DNA of 43,176 nt from Roseateles sp. (lineage in GTDB: Bacteria; Pseudomonadota; Gammaproteobacteria; Burkholderiales; Burkholderiaceae_C). Position numbers and translations under genes: made by a program. The stretch covers positions 1-43,176 of the forward strand of contig JAFALK010000040.1 in NCBI GenBank assembly GCA_019234295.1, read 5' to 3'. This document shows, one piece after another, positions 8,865 through 17,439 of this stretch (position 1 is the stretch's first letter; each line of letters begins with the position of its first letter). The notes under the pieces were generated by a model. The model did no database searches and had not been told where the DNA came from. It saw nothing but the letters and a program-made list of their open reading frames with translations.

Positions 8865-10427
8865 ATGAACTCCGAGGTGACAACAGCGGTTCGACGTGTC
8901 GTGGTGCTGGGCGGCGGGTCAGCGGGCTGGCTGACGGCGGCGACGCTGGCTGCAGAGCTGGGCGGCGACGAGCCTGGTGCGCTGCAGATCACGCTCATTG
9001 AATCGCCCGACGTGCCGTCCATCGGTGTTGGCGAGGGCACCTGGCCCACCATGCGTGCCACGCTTCAGCGCATCGGCCTCAGCGAGGTCGACCTTGTCCG
9101 GGAGTGCGACGCCGCCTTCAAGCAGGGCTCCCGCTTCGACGGCTGGCTGCATGGCGGCGCGGGCGATCGCTACTACCACCCCTTCACGCTGCCCCACGGC
9201 TTCGGCGACGTGGACCTCGCCCGCGCCTGGCTGCAAGGTGACCGCGAACGACCCTATGCCGACTGCGTGGGCCCGCAGCCGCAGCTGTGCGACGCCCACC
9301 TGGCGCCCAAGCAGACGACGACGCCGGACTTTGGCGGCGTCATGAACTACGGGTACCACTTCGACGCCGTCAAGTTGGGCCAGTTGCTGCAGCGGCATGC
9401 GACGACGAAGCTCGGCGTCCGCCACGTCGTCGACCACTTTGCCGCCGTGCGATCGCACCAGAACGGAGACATCGCGGCGCTGACGACCCGCCAGCATGGC
9501 GACATCGAGGGCGATCTCTTCATCGACTGCTCAGGCTTGGCAAGCTTGCTGCTGGGGCAGCACTATGGCGTCGCGCTGCGCTCCGAGAAGGGCGTGCTCT
9601 TCAACGACAGCGCGCTGGCCGTCCAGGTGCCGCATGCCGACGCGCAGGCACCGCTGGCCTCTGCAACCATCTCCACCGCGCATGCGCAGGGCTGGACCTG
9701 GGACATCGGACTGCCCTCGCGGCGCGGCATCGGCTTGGTCTATTCCAGCAGCCACACCGACGATGCCGCTGCCGAGCGCACGCTGCTGGAGCACCTGCAG
9801 CGAAGCGGCCTGTCGCCGGGCGAAGCAGCGCCGCGCCGGCTGCGCTTTAGCCCGGGCTACCGCGAGCAGCTCTGGCACCGCAATTGCGTTGCCGTCGGTC
9901 TATCGGCCGGTTTCATCGAGCCGCTCGAGGCGTCGGCATTGGCGCTGGTCGAACTGTCGGCAGCCTTCATCCGCGACGAGATGCCGGCCGAGCGGGCCGA
10001 CATGGCACTGGTGGCCAAGCGCTTCAACGAGGCCTTTGCATACCGCTGGTCGCGCATCATTGACTTTTTGAAACTCCACTACGTCCTCAGCCGCCGCGAA
10101 GAAGCCGACTACTGGCGCGAACACCGCGAGCCCGCAACACAGCCGGACTCGCTGCGTGAACTGTTGCAACTCTGGCGCCATCGCGCGCCGTCGCGCAACG
10201 ACTTGTACCGCATCGAGGAGGTTTTCCCCGCGGCGAGCTACCAGTACATTGTCTACGGCATGCAGTTCGAACCTGCGGTACGTGCGCTGCGGGCCGACAG
10301 GCTGGCCGCGGCCGGGGCCTGCTTCAAGGACGTGAAGACAATCACCCGACGGCTGCTGGGAGCCCTGCCTAGGCACCGCGATCTCATTCAACACATCTGC
10401 GCGCACGGCATGCCGCCGGCCGCCTGA
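8865..10427 (+). CDS. Flavin-dependent tryptophan halogenase-like protein
   Basis: A 520-residue FAD-dependent protein of the tryptophan 7-halogenase (PrnA/RebH) family. The Rossmann motif GGGSAGW is at residues 17-22, the second signature SIGVGEGTWPT at 52-62, and the catalytic lysine equivalent is K86 in AAFKQG. The halogenase motif W-x-W-x-I is W277-T-W279-D-I281, and the glutamate equivalent is E355 in IEPLEAS. All key positions of the family are therefore present, so halogenation (HOCl or HOBr chemistry with FADH2 from a separate reductase) is possible, but the substrate is unknown. I chose ATG 8865 because the Rossmann fold follows directly; the frame is open upstream without support. 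The gene leads the cassette with SapC, JmjC-like and a second halogenase, 17 bases before SapC. Related genes often sit next to TonB-dependent receptors. Confidence 0.9.
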   Translation: MNSEVTTAVRRVVVLGGGSAGWLTAATLAAELGGDEPGALQITLIESPDVPSIGVGEGTWPTMRATLQRIGLSEVDLVRECDAAFKQGSRFDGWLHGGAGDRYYHPFTLPHGFGDVDLARAWLQGDRERPYADCVGPQPQLCDAHLAPKQTTTPDFGGVMNYGYHFDAVKLGQLLQRHATTKLGVRHVVDHFAAVRSHQNGDIAALTTRQHGDIEGDLFIDCSGLASLLLGQHYGVALRSEKGVLFNDSALAVQVPHADAQAPLASATISTAHAQGWTWDIGLPSRRGIGLVYSSSHTDDAAAERTLLEHLQRSGLSPGEAAPRRLRFSPGYREQLWHRNCVAVGLSAGFIEPLEASALALVELSAAFIRDEMPAERADMALVAKRFNEAFAYRWSRIIDFLKLHYVLSRREEADYWREHREPATQPDSLRELLQLWRHRAPSRNDLYRIEEVFPAASYQYIVYGMQFEPAVRALRADRLAAAGACFKDVKTITRRLLGALPRHRDLIQHICAHGMPPAA

Positions 10428-10444
10428 CCCACCGACGACACCCC

Positions 10445-11140
10445 ATGCCGCAACTGCTCAACAACCTCCAGCACCAGGACCTTCGCGTCATCACCCAGCG
10501 CGGCGCGCAATGGGGCGACGACTTCATGTCGGCGCCCGTCACGGTGGACGAGTTCCGCAAGCTCCAGGCGCACTACCCCATCGTTTTCCAGCGCGATGAC
10601 AAGGGCGGCTTCGCGCCGGCCGTGCTGTTCGGTCTGCAGGCGGGCGAGAACCTGTTCCTGAACGGCCAGGGCTGGGACGCCGACTACCTGCCGTTGAGCG
10701 TGCAGCGCCTGCCGTTCTCCATCGGCATCGCCGACGATGAGCTGCGCATGATGGTTGACATGGACAGCAAGCGCATCGCCCGTGGCGCCGAAGGCGAGGC
10801 CGTGTTCCTGCCGCATGGCGGCATGACCGATTTCACCGAGAACGCCAACGCCGTGTTGCGCACGCTGCACGAGGGCTTGCAGGCCACGACCGACTTCGTC
10901 CAGACGCTGATGAGGTACGAGTTGCTGGAGCCCTTCGTGCTCGACGTCGAGCGAGCGGATGGCTCGCGCGGCCAGCTCGTGGGCTTCTACATCATCCACG
11001 AGGAGCGCCTTGCCGCGCTGGACACCGCCACCGTGGGCCTGCTGCACCAGGCCGACTACCTGCAGCCCCTGTACATGGCGATCGCCTCGCTGTCCAACTT
11101 CAAGGTGCTCATCAAGCGCCACCTCGCACGCGAGGCCTGA
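10445..11140 (+). CDS. SapC family protein
   Basis: A 231-residue protein matching the SapC family (PF07277), named after an S-layer-associated protein of Campylobacter but of unproven function. Recognisable parts are the segment HYPIVFQRDDKGGFAPAVLFGL, the YLPLSVQRLPFSI segment, and the C-terminal DYLQPLYMAIASLSNFKVLI. It has no signal peptide or membrane segment. It lies 17 bases after the first halogenase and 5 bases before the JmjC-like gene. SapC genes recur with halogenase-like and cupin-like genes beside TonB receptors in Caulobacterales, Xanthomonadales and some Burkholderiales (established genomic pattern, from memory). That suggests a shared pathway rather than an S-layer role. Confidence 0.88.
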   Translation: MPQLLNNLQHQDLRVITQRGAQWGDDFMSAPVTVDEFRKLQAHYPIVFQRDDKGGFAPAVLFGLQAGENLFLNGQGWDADYLPLSVQRLPFSIGIADDELRMMVDMDSKRIARGAEGEAVFLPHGGMTDFTENANAVLRTLHEGLQATTDFVQTLMRYELLEPFVLDVERADGSRGQLVGFYIIHEERLAALDTATVGLLHQADYLQPLYMAIASLSNFKVLIKRHLAREA

Positions 11141-11145
11141 GATCC

Positions 11146-12138
11146 ATGGTGGCGCTCAGCGATCGCTGCGCAGGAACTCCCGGCGACATCCCGGTCGAGG
11201 TGCTGCAGTCCACCCAGCCCGTGCTGCTGCGCGGCCTGGTGCGGCACTGGCCGATGGTCCAGGCGGCACAACGTTCCGACGCTTCGTTCTGCGACTACCT
11301 GCGAGGTTTCGGTGCCGACGCCCGCCTGAGCCTGTGGCGCGGTGCGCCGGAGATCGCCGGTCGCTTCTTCTACAACGCTGAGTTCACCGACTTCAACTTC
11401 CGCCGCGAGGTCCTCACCTTCGGTGCGCTACTGGACGAACTGCTCGCTGGCACGCCCGACGCGCTCTACCTCGGCTCGACGGCGATGGATCACTGCTTCC
11501 CCGGCCTGCGCGAGCCCAATGACCTGCCCGCGCTGGCCGGTCTCGCTCCGCACGTGAGCCTCTGGCTGGGCAACCGCATTCAGGTAGCGGCGCATTTCGA
11601 CCAGCCCGACAACATCGCTTGCGTCGTCGCCGGGCGGCGCCGCTTCACGCTGTTCCCTCCCGAGCAGGTCGGCAATCTCTACATCGGGCCTCTGGACCTG
11701 ACGCCGGCCGGCCAGCCGATCAGCCTGGTGGATCACGCCCGGCCCGACCTCGAACGCTTCCCGCGTTACGCCGAGGCGCTCAGGCACGCGCAGACCTTCG
11801 AGCTGCTGCCGGGTGACGCGCTCTTCATCCCCAGCCAGTGGTGGCATGGTGTCGAGGCGCTGGAGCCCATCAGTGCGCTGGTGAACTTCTGGTGGCGGCA
11901 GTCGCCGGTCTTCATGGACCCGTCGATCAACGCGCTGCTGATGGCCCTGCTGTCGCTGCGCGACCTGCCGCCGGCTCAGCGCGACGCATGGCGCGCGCTG
12001 TTCGACCACTACGTCTTCGACGCCGACGACCAGACGGCCGCCCACATTCCGCCGGCTGCGCGCGGCCTCCTCGCGCCGCTGGATGAACGCAGCGCACGCC
12101 AACTGCGCTCGATGCTTCTGAACCGGCTCAATCGCTGA
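11146..12138 (+). CDS. Cupin-like / JmjC-domain putative Fe(II)/2-oxoglutarate oxygenase
   Basis: A 330-residue protein of the cupin_8/JmjC group. The metal triad is visible: H150-F-D152 in VAAHFDQPDNIACVVAG and distal H234 in PSQWWHGVE, on the expected beta-strands. YLGS, SLWLGNR and GRRRFTLFPPEQ are typical of bacterial JmjC-like hydroxylases (FIH/YcfD-like fold). A protein or small-molecule hydroxylase activity is therefore plausible, but the substrate is unknown. The start at 11146 lies 5 bases after the SapC stop, and only 6 bases separate its stop from the next halogenase, so it is deep inside the operon. There is no signal peptide, so it is cytoplasmic. Confidence 0.88.
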   Translation: MVALSDRCAGTPGDIPVEVLQSTQPVLLRGLVRHWPMVQAAQRSDASFCDYLRGFGADARLSLWRGAPEIAGRFFYNAEFTDFNFRREVLTFGALLDELLAGTPDALYLGSTAMDHCFPGLREPNDLPALAGLAPHVSLWLGNRIQVAAHFDQPDNIACVVAGRRRFTLFPPEQVGNLYIGPLDLTPAGQPISLVDHARPDLERFPRYAEALRHAQTFELLPGDALFIPSQWWHGVEALEPISALVNFWWRQSPVFMDPSINALLMALLSLRDLPPAQRDAWRALFDHYVFDADDQTAAHIPPAARGLLAPLDERSARQLRSMLLNRLNR

Positions 12139-12144
12139 ATCGCC

Positions 12145-14391
12145 ATGACCACGAACACCGCACCGAAACCCGTCCGTCGCGTCGTCATTGCCGGCGGCGG
12201 AACTGCCGGCTGGATGGTGGCCGCCGGGCTGTCGAAGTGCTTGGGAAGGCAGGTCGACATCCGCCTGGTCGAGTCCGAGGAGATCGGCACCGTCGGGGTC
12301 GGCGAGGCCACCATCCCGACGCTGCACCTGCTGCACGAGATCCTGGATCTCGACGAGGTCGAGTTCATCAAGGCCACGCAGGCGACCTTCAAGCTCGGCA
12401 TCAGCTTTGAGAACTGGCGCGACGTCGGCCAGAACTACTTCCACTCCTTCGGCAAGACGGGCAAGGGTCACTGGACGGCCGGCTTCCACCACTTCTGGCT
12501 CGAAGGCCGCAAGCGAGGCCTGGCCAGCGAGTACGGCGACTACTGCCTGGAGCTGCGCGCCGGCCTCGACCATCGCTTCGCCCGGCTACCCGAAAACGGC
12601 ATCAACTACGCCTACCACTTTGACGCCACGCTCTACGGCCAGTACCTGCGCCGCTATGCCGAGGGTCTCGGTGTGCAGCGCATCGAAGGCAAGATCGGCA
12701 AGGTCCACACCGATGAGCAGGACGGCTTTGTCACCGGCCTGACGCTGGGCAGCGGTGAGCTGATCGAGGGCGACCTCTTCATCGACTGCACCGGCATGCG
12801 CTCGCTGCTGCTCGGCGAGACTCTGGGCGTGCCCTATGAGGACTGGTCGCACTGGCTGCCCTGCGACAGCGCGGTGGCCGCGCAGACCACGCTCGTTGGC
12901 GATGCCCTGCCCTACACGCGCTCGATCGCTCATCCTTGGGGCTGGCAATGGCGCATCGGCTTGCAGCACCGCGTCGGCAACGGCCTCGTCTACAGCAGCA
13001 AGCACCTGAGCGACGAAGACGCCAAGGCAGCCCTTGCCGCGAACGTGAAGGGCGAGCTGATCCGGGCACCGCGTGTCATCAAGTTCACGCCGGGCCAGCG
13101 CGAGGTGGTGTGGAAGAAGAACGTCGTTGCCATCGGCCTGTCCAGCGGCTTCCTCGAGCCGCTCGAATCGACAAGCATCCACCTGATTCAGAAGGGCATG
13201 ACGCGGCTCGTCCAGATGTTCCCTGCCAACGGCATCTGTCAGAGTGACATCGACGAGTACAACCTCCAGGCGCGAGCCCATATCGAGAACTGCCGCGACT
13301 TCGTCATCCTCCACTACCACGTGCAGAACCGGAACGACTCGGACTTCTGGCGCCGCTGCCGCGATATGGAAGTGCCCGAGCTGCTGCGCCATCGCATCGA
13401 GATGTTCCGCGACAGCGCGCGCGTCATGCTGACGGCTGACGAGCTCTTCGCCGAGAACTCCTGGGTGCAGGTCATGATGGGCCAGGGCATCGTGCCGGCC
13501 GGCCACCATCCGATCACGCGGCAGATGGACGATCGCAGCCTCAGCGACTTTCTGAGCGAGATCCGCCGTGACGTGGCGCGCACCCTCATCAAGCTGCCCA
13601 AGCATGGCGACTACATCCACCAGAGCTGCGCGGCCGACAAGCCCATGGACGCACCCATGCCACCCCAGCTTGCGTCCGAGCCGCTGCGCATCAACCCGCA
13701 GGCGCAACTGCAGACCGTGACGCTGGCCGACGGCACGCGGGTCTACGTCGTCGACGACTTCGCGCTGAACCCCGAGGTGCTCGTGGCACAGGCCCAGGCC
13801 GCCGGCGCGCAGTTCAAGGCGATCGCCGGCCATCCCTATCCGGGTCCTCAGATGAACCTGCCGCCGGCGCTGGCCGAGCCGCTCGAGGCGTTCTTCGACC
13901 AGCATTGCCGCGAACGCCTGCACGCCGGCGCCTCGCTTGGCAGCCTCGTGCGCCTCTCGCGTGTCACGCAGGAGGGCGCGACTCTCGACGGCCGCCAGCG
14001 CATCTGCCATCGAGACGACTCGCTCCTGGAGGCCGGCGAAGTCATGTCGGCTTCGGTCCACTACCTGTTCGAGTACGAGGCGCTGGGCGGCACCGTGTTC
14101 TTCCGGCCGCGCCTGTCCGACGCGGAGACCCAGGCCCTGCTGAACGACGCCAATCGCCTCGCTCCGGCGGTCTTCGGCGACAAGTACGGCATCGCGCCTG
14201 GCTACATGACCGAGAGCAACCGCTATTTCGAATGCATCGGCCGCGTGCCGGCCAAGTGGAATCGCATCGTCTTCTACGACGGCAGCATCTTCCACTCGGG
14301 CGATATCCGGGCCGATGCAAAGGCCTACCAGACCGGCCTGGGACGCCTGACCGTGAATGCATTCTTCAAGAGCCAGAAGCTCCCTGGATAA
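12145..14391 (+). CDS. Halogenase-like protein fused to a DUF6445-like putative 2OG-Fe(II) oxygenase domain
   Basis: A 748-residue two-domain protein, about 220 residues longer than a normal tryptophan halogenase. Residues 1 to about 510 are a complete flavin halogenase: GGGTAGW (17-23), TVGVGEATIPT (49-59), catalytic-lysine equivalent K83 (TFKLG), W267-Q-W269-R-I271, and E341 in LEPLEST. From about 530 the C-terminal domain starts VTLADGTRVYVVDDFALNPE and resembles DUF6445. It carries H622-R-D624, a distal H717 in IFHSGDI, and R734 in GRLTVNAFF. That is the H-x-D...H...R pattern of 2-oxoglutarate/Fe(II) oxygenases. The fusion is read through one uninterrupted frame. It closes the halogenase cassette, 32 bases before the ROK regulator. 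The fusion suggests sequential oxidation chemistry on one substrate (inference). Confidence 0.88.
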   Translation: MTTNTAPKPVRRVVIAGGGTAGWMVAAGLSKCLGRQVDIRLVESEEIGTVGVGEATIPTLHLLHEILDLDEVEFIKATQATFKLGISFENWRDVGQNYFHSFGKTGKGHWTAGFHHFWLEGRKRGLASEYGDYCLELRAGLDHRFARLPENGINYAYHFDATLYGQYLRRYAEGLGVQRIEGKIGKVHTDEQDGFVTGLTLGSGELIEGDLFIDCTGMRSLLLGETLGVPYEDWSHWLPCDSAVAAQTTLVGDALPYTRSIAHPWGWQWRIGLQHRVGNGLVYSSKHLSDEDAKAALAANVKGELIRAPRVIKFTPGQREVVWKKNVVAIGLSSGFLEPLESTSIHLIQKGMTRLVQMFPANGICQSDIDEYNLQARAHIENCRDFVILHYHVQNRNDSDFWRRCRDMEVPELLRHRIEMFRDSARVMLTADELFAENSWVQVMMGQGIVPAGHHPITRQMDDRSLSDFLSEIRRDVARTLIKLPKHGDYIHQSCAADKPMDAPMPPQLASEPLRINPQAQLQTVTLADGTRVYVVDDFALNPEVLVAQAQAAGAQFKAIAGHPYPGPQMNLPPALAEPLEAFFDQHCRERLHAGASLGSLVRLSRVTQEGATLDGRQRICHRDDSLLEAGEVMSASVHYLFEYEALGGTVFFRPRLSDAETQALLNDANRLAPAVFGDKYGIAPGYMTESNRYFECIGRVPAKWNRIVFYDGSIFHSGDIRADAKAYQTGLGRLTVNAFFKSQKLPG

Positions 14392-14423
14392 TGTCCGGTA
14401 ATCAAACAAATTGATGCCGGCCC

Positions 14424-15641
14424 ATGAACAGCCCCACAGCCGCGACGCTGCCGATCACCGGCGATCAGCGTCTGGTGAAGAACATCAATCGAATCGCGCT
14501 GCTGCGACTGTTGCGCGAGGAAGAAGGCCTGTCGCGCGCCGACCTGTCTGACCGCAGCGGCCTCACGCGCTCGACGGTGAGCCTGCTCGTCAAGGAGCTG
14601 ATTGACGAGGGCTGGCTGCGCGAGAACGAGGTCATCGTGACCGGCCAGCTGGGGCGGCGGCCCACACCTCTTCAACTGGACGGGCGTCGCTTCGTGCTCG
14701 TGGGTGCCGAGCTCACGCCCGACACCATCCGCGTCGTGACGACTTCCATCCAGGGCGAGGTGCTGGAGGCCAACGAGGCGGCGCTGCGCCAGGTCGACCC
14801 CGAGGGCGCCTGCCATCAGCTCGTCGAGATGATCTCGGTGCTCGTGCGCCGCGTCGTTGATGGGGGACGCGAGGTGCTGGGCATCGGCGTGGGACTGCCG
14901 GGCGCCGTCGATTCGCAGACCGGCGTGCTGCAGTTCGCGCCCAATATCGGCTGGCGCAACGTGCCCGTGGGCGAGCGCCTGCGCGCCGAGCTGGAGTCAG
15001 CCGACTTGTCCAGCGTGCCTGTGCACTACCAGAACGAGGCCGATCTCGCAGCCATCGGCGAGACCGAGTTCGGCCCGCGTCCGGCCGACGACCCGCTCGT
15101 CTATATCAGCTGCGGCGTGGGCCTGGGCTCGGGCATCGTGCTCGGCGACACCATGTTCACGGGTGCCACCGGCGCGGGCGGCGAGATCGGCCACACGATC
15201 CTGCACCTGCAGGGCCGCGCCTGCTCCTGCGGCCGGCGCGGCTGCGCCGAAGCCTATGTGGGCCTGCGCGCCATCGCGGCCGACGCCGGCCTCGACGGCA
15301 AGCCCGAGGCCCTGAAGGCCGCGATGGCAGAGCGCAAAGACCAGGCCCGCGCCGCCTTCGACGCGGCCGGACGCAATCTTGGTGTGCTGTTGCAGAACAT
15401 CTGGACCACCTTCGACCCCAAGTCCATCGTGCTCGGCGGCGAGGCCGTGGCCCTGGGCGGTGCCGATTTCGTGGATCCGGCCCTGCAGGTGCTCGCTTCC
15501 TACGGCGAGGCGGCCGGGGTGCCGGCGCCGACCGTGCGCCTGGCGCGCTACACCGAGCAGGCCGTGGCGGTGGGCGGCGCGGCCTACGCGCTCTATGCCC
15601 TCATGCATCCCTACCAGGCGCTGCTGCAGCAGCAGCGCTGA
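14424..15641 (+). CDS. ROK-family transcriptional regulator (NagC/XylR type)
   Basis: A 405-residue sugar-responsive regulator. Residues about 20-75 form a winged helix-turn-helix (INRIALLRLLREEEGLSRADLSDRSGLTRSTVSLLVKEL). The rest is a ROK sugar-binding fold with GIGVGLPGAVD (154-163), the DNA-binding ROK zinc motif H257...C267-S-C269-GRRG-C274, and VGLGSGIVLG. The kinase catalytic segment reads QNEADLAAIGE, with Glu (E205) where active sugar kinases have Asp, as in regulators rather than kinases. It probably represses some or all of this xylose/xyloside region and is relieved by a sugar such as xylose (inference). The 32-base gap after the halogenase fusion holds no clear promoter, so it may be the last gene of that operon. 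It converges on the deacetylase gene, 12 bases away. Confidence 0.92.
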   Translation: MNSPTAATLPITGDQRLVKNINRIALLRLLREEEGLSRADLSDRSGLTRSTVSLLVKELIDEGWLRENEVIVTGQLGRRPTPLQLDGRRFVLVGAELTPDTIRVVTTSIQGEVLEANEAALRQVDPEGACHQLVEMISVLVRRVVDGGREVLGIGVGLPGAVDSQTGVLQFAPNIGWRNVPVGERLRAELESADLSSVPVHYQNEADLAAIGETEFGPRPADDPLVYISCGVGLGSGIVLGDTMFTGATGAGGEIGHTILHLQGRACSCGRRGCAEAYVGLRAIAADAGLDGKPEALKAAMAERKDQARAAFDAAGRNLGVLLQNIWTTFDPKSIVLGGEAVALGGADFVDPALQVLASYGEAAGVPAPTVRLARYTEQAVAVGGAAYALYALMHPYQALLQQQR

Positions 15642-15653
15642 GGGCTCAAGACT

Positions 15654-16433
15654 TCAGCGTTTGCCGGTGGCGCGGTCCAGCACTTCGGTGAAACCGCCCA
15701 CCCAGACTTCGCTGCGATGGGCCTGGAGCCAGGCGAGCAGCTGCCGGTGTGCTTCGGCCGTGACCTCAAGGTAGTCGCCGCCCACGCCGTGGAATCCGAT
15801 CACGGCCACGCCGCCGCGCCGGCGGATGCCGTCCACGTAGGTGATCATCGTCTCGCCCGTGTCGCCTTGGCCGAAGAAACGACTTGGCACGACGAAGGGA
15901 TCGATGGGCGCTGTGCCGTCGCCGGCCTCGCCGGCTGCGCGCACGTAACGCGTCAGACGAGCCGTGCGCAGCGCCGGCAGGTAGTCCTCGCCGCCGGCCA
16001 GGGTCTGGCCGCAGGGCGTCGCATAGGCGTGCTCGTTGCGGCCGTCGATGGCTTGCAGCAGATTGTTCATGGTCTCGATCTCAGTCAGCTGTACGGCCAC
16101 GCTGGAGTTCTCGCTCATGTACTGCGGTGGCATGGGGAAGAGTGCCTTCGGGCAGGCATGGGTGACCGAATGGTTGCCGAGCTCGTGCCCGCCCGCGGAG
16201 GCCTGCTTCCAGCGCAGCAGATTGCCCTTGATCTCGCGGCCGATCAGAAAGAAGGTGCCCTTGAGTTGCGCGGCGTCGAGCTGAGGAATGGCGATGTCCA
16301 GCTGTGATGGCAGGGCATCGTCATAGGTCAGGGCAATGGCGGCCTTCTCGCCGTGCGGCCCGATGGCCTTCTGCGCCCACGCGGGCAGGGCCAGCATCAG
16401 GGACAAAGCAACAATCAGCACTGGCGCACGCAT
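15654..16433 (-). CDS. Secreted polysaccharide deacetylase (NodB-like, CE4)
   Basis: A 259-residue exported protein with a NodB homology fold. The start at 16433 was chosen because GAGGAGC lies five bases upstream and residues 1-20 are a signal peptide (MRAPVLIVALSLMLALPAWA). Visible motifs are TYDD (D38, D39) for the catalytic base and metal, H88-x3-H92 (NHSVTH) for metal, and a late FHGVGG. Likely substrates are acetylated xylan or other acetylated polysaccharides in the periplasm or outside, which fits the xylan-like locus on the other strand; peptidoglycan or chitin oligomers are alternatives. The frame stays open upstream through a 15-bp repeat, but that extension would bury the signal peptide and is rejected. 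It is transcribed towards the ROK gene. Confidence 0.9.
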   Translation of the reverse strand: MRAPVLIVALSLMLALPAWAQKAIGPHGEKAAIALTYDDALPSQLDIAIPQLDAAQLKGTFFLIGREIKGNLLRWKQASAGGHELGNHSVTHACPKALFPMPPQYMSENSSVAVQLTEIETMNNLLQAIDGRNEHAYATPCGQTLAGGEDYLPALRTARLTRYVRAAGEAGDGTAPIDPFVVPSRFFGQGDTGETMITYVDGIRRRGGVAVIGFHGVGGDYLEVTAEAHRQLLAWLQAHRSEVWVGGFTEVLDRATGKR

Positions 16434-16605
16434 GCACGCTCCTCGTTCATTCGGGCCGTAGATCATGAGCTTCGAGCTCTGGCCACGCAATGCGGTCTGG
16501 CCCAGGGGTGCGGCCAAGACGGGCCGGCCTGCGCGTGGGTGGTCTGGCCGATCAATTGGCTGATGCCTGGCGCCGAGCACAGCTGCTTGAGCCGCGCGGC
16601 CACGC

Positions 16606-16680
16606 TCACCGCGTGGCGCCTCACCGCTTTGTCCCTGACCGCGTGGCCCCTCACCGCGTGGCCCCTCACCGCTTGGCCCC
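16606..16680. repeat. Five tandem 15-bp units in the deacetylase upstream region
   Basis: Five head-to-tail 15-base units with consensus TCACCGCGTGGCCCC at 16606, 16621, 16636, 16651 and 16666, differing at one to four positions. They lie in the 412-base gap 16434-16845 between the deacetylase and the OmpA gene. The rest of that gap holds only the deacetylase Shine-Dalgarno and a short (GCTCAC) repeat near 16745; I see no convincing gene there. The unit length is a multiple of three, and on the minus strand it reads as a Gly/Arg/Gly-Glu-Pro-like pentapeptide in a frame joined to the deacetylase, but translation is unlikely. Confidence 0.8.
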
Positions 16681-16845
16681 ACCTAAGCGCGGCGCGCCCG
16701 CGAGCCGAGATCGCTGGCGACGACGGTGCCGGTGTGGCTGCCCACGCTCACGCTCACGCTCAGCATGGGCCCGCCGTGCTTGGCCAAGTGCAGCTTTGGC
16801 ACGACCCGGCGCGCCAGCATCGCCAAGGCCGCGATTGCGCGCGTT

Positions 16846-17439
16846 CTAGCGAAGCTTGATCTCAACACGGTGATTGCGCGGCTCGTCGACCTGATCATCG
16901 GTGGGCACCAGCAGCTCGCGCTCGCCGCGGCCGACGCGCTCGATCTTCTCGCTCGGGACACCCCGGCGGACCAGCAGCTCCGCTACGACCGCGGCGCGCT
17001 GCAGCGAGAGCCTGTCCTTGTCTTGGACGGAGCCCACCCGGCTGGTGTGGCCGATCACGATGAGCTCGCCGGCCGGCATCGCGGCCAGGGCCTGGATCAC
17101 TTCGTCGAGGACGTTCTCGGTTTCCGGCGTGAGGGTGTCGGAGCTGGGGCGGAAGTTGACGGTGAACAGGCGCGGCCGACGCGGCTGGAAGTCGATCAGC
17201 GTGCCGAAGTCGCGGAGCACGCTGGCGGCGTCGTTTTGCACGAGCTCAAGCTTGCCACTGTCGAGCTGCGCCTCGGCATAGGGCTGCGCCAAGATCAGGC
17301 CCTGAGCCCCTCCTGGGCCCTGGCTGTGCACGATCACGGCGCTCGGCCGGCCATCCGCCTGCGGCAGGAGCACGACGCGCTCGGGCGCGGCGCATCCAGC
17401 CAGCAACGCCGCGGCCCAACCGCAGATCAGCAGTCTCAT
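16846..17439 (-). CDS. OmpA-family lipoprotein (peptidoglycan-associated)
   Basis: A 197-residue envelope protein. The N-terminus MRLLICGWAAALLAGC has a lipobox (LLAGC) with lipidated Cys16. From about residue 85 it has an OmpA C-terminal peptidoglycan-binding domain: VNFRPSSDTLTPETENVLDEVIQAL, the ELIVIGHTSRVG strand-turn, RAAVVAELLVRRGVP, and the closing DEPRNHRVEI. It should tether the outer membrane to the cell wall. Its start overlaps the stop of the FecR-domain gene by four bases (ATGA), so the two are translationally coupled and probably form an envelope sensor or structural pair. Confidence 0.92.
   Translation of the reverse strand: MRLLICGWAAALLAGCAAPERVVLLPQADGRPSAVIVHSQGPGGAQGLILAQPYAEAQLDSGKLELVQNDAASVLRDFGTLIDFQPRRPRLFTVNFRPSSDTLTPETENVLDEVIQALAAMPAGELIVIGHTSRVGSVQDKDRLSLQRAAVVAELLVRRGVPSEKIERVGRGERELLVPTDDQVDEPRNHRVEIKLR

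Noticed and set aside
12586..14409. 607-codon minus-strand frame opposite the halogenase fusion
   Set aside because: Antisense shadow caused by high GC at third positions; no domain, and the plus-strand gene is unambiguous.
16606..16680. CRISPR-like array
   Set aside because: Units are contiguous 15-mers with no spacers and no cas genes nearby.
16434..16682. N-terminal extension of the deacetylase frame through the 15-bp repeat
   Set aside because: A good signal peptide and Shine-Dalgarno define the start at 16433; the extension is low-complexity and would block export.
16683..16961. 92-codon minus-strand frame between the repeat and the OmpA gene
   Set aside because: Overlaps the OmpA 3' end in another frame, Ser/Arg-rich, no ribosome site or family match.
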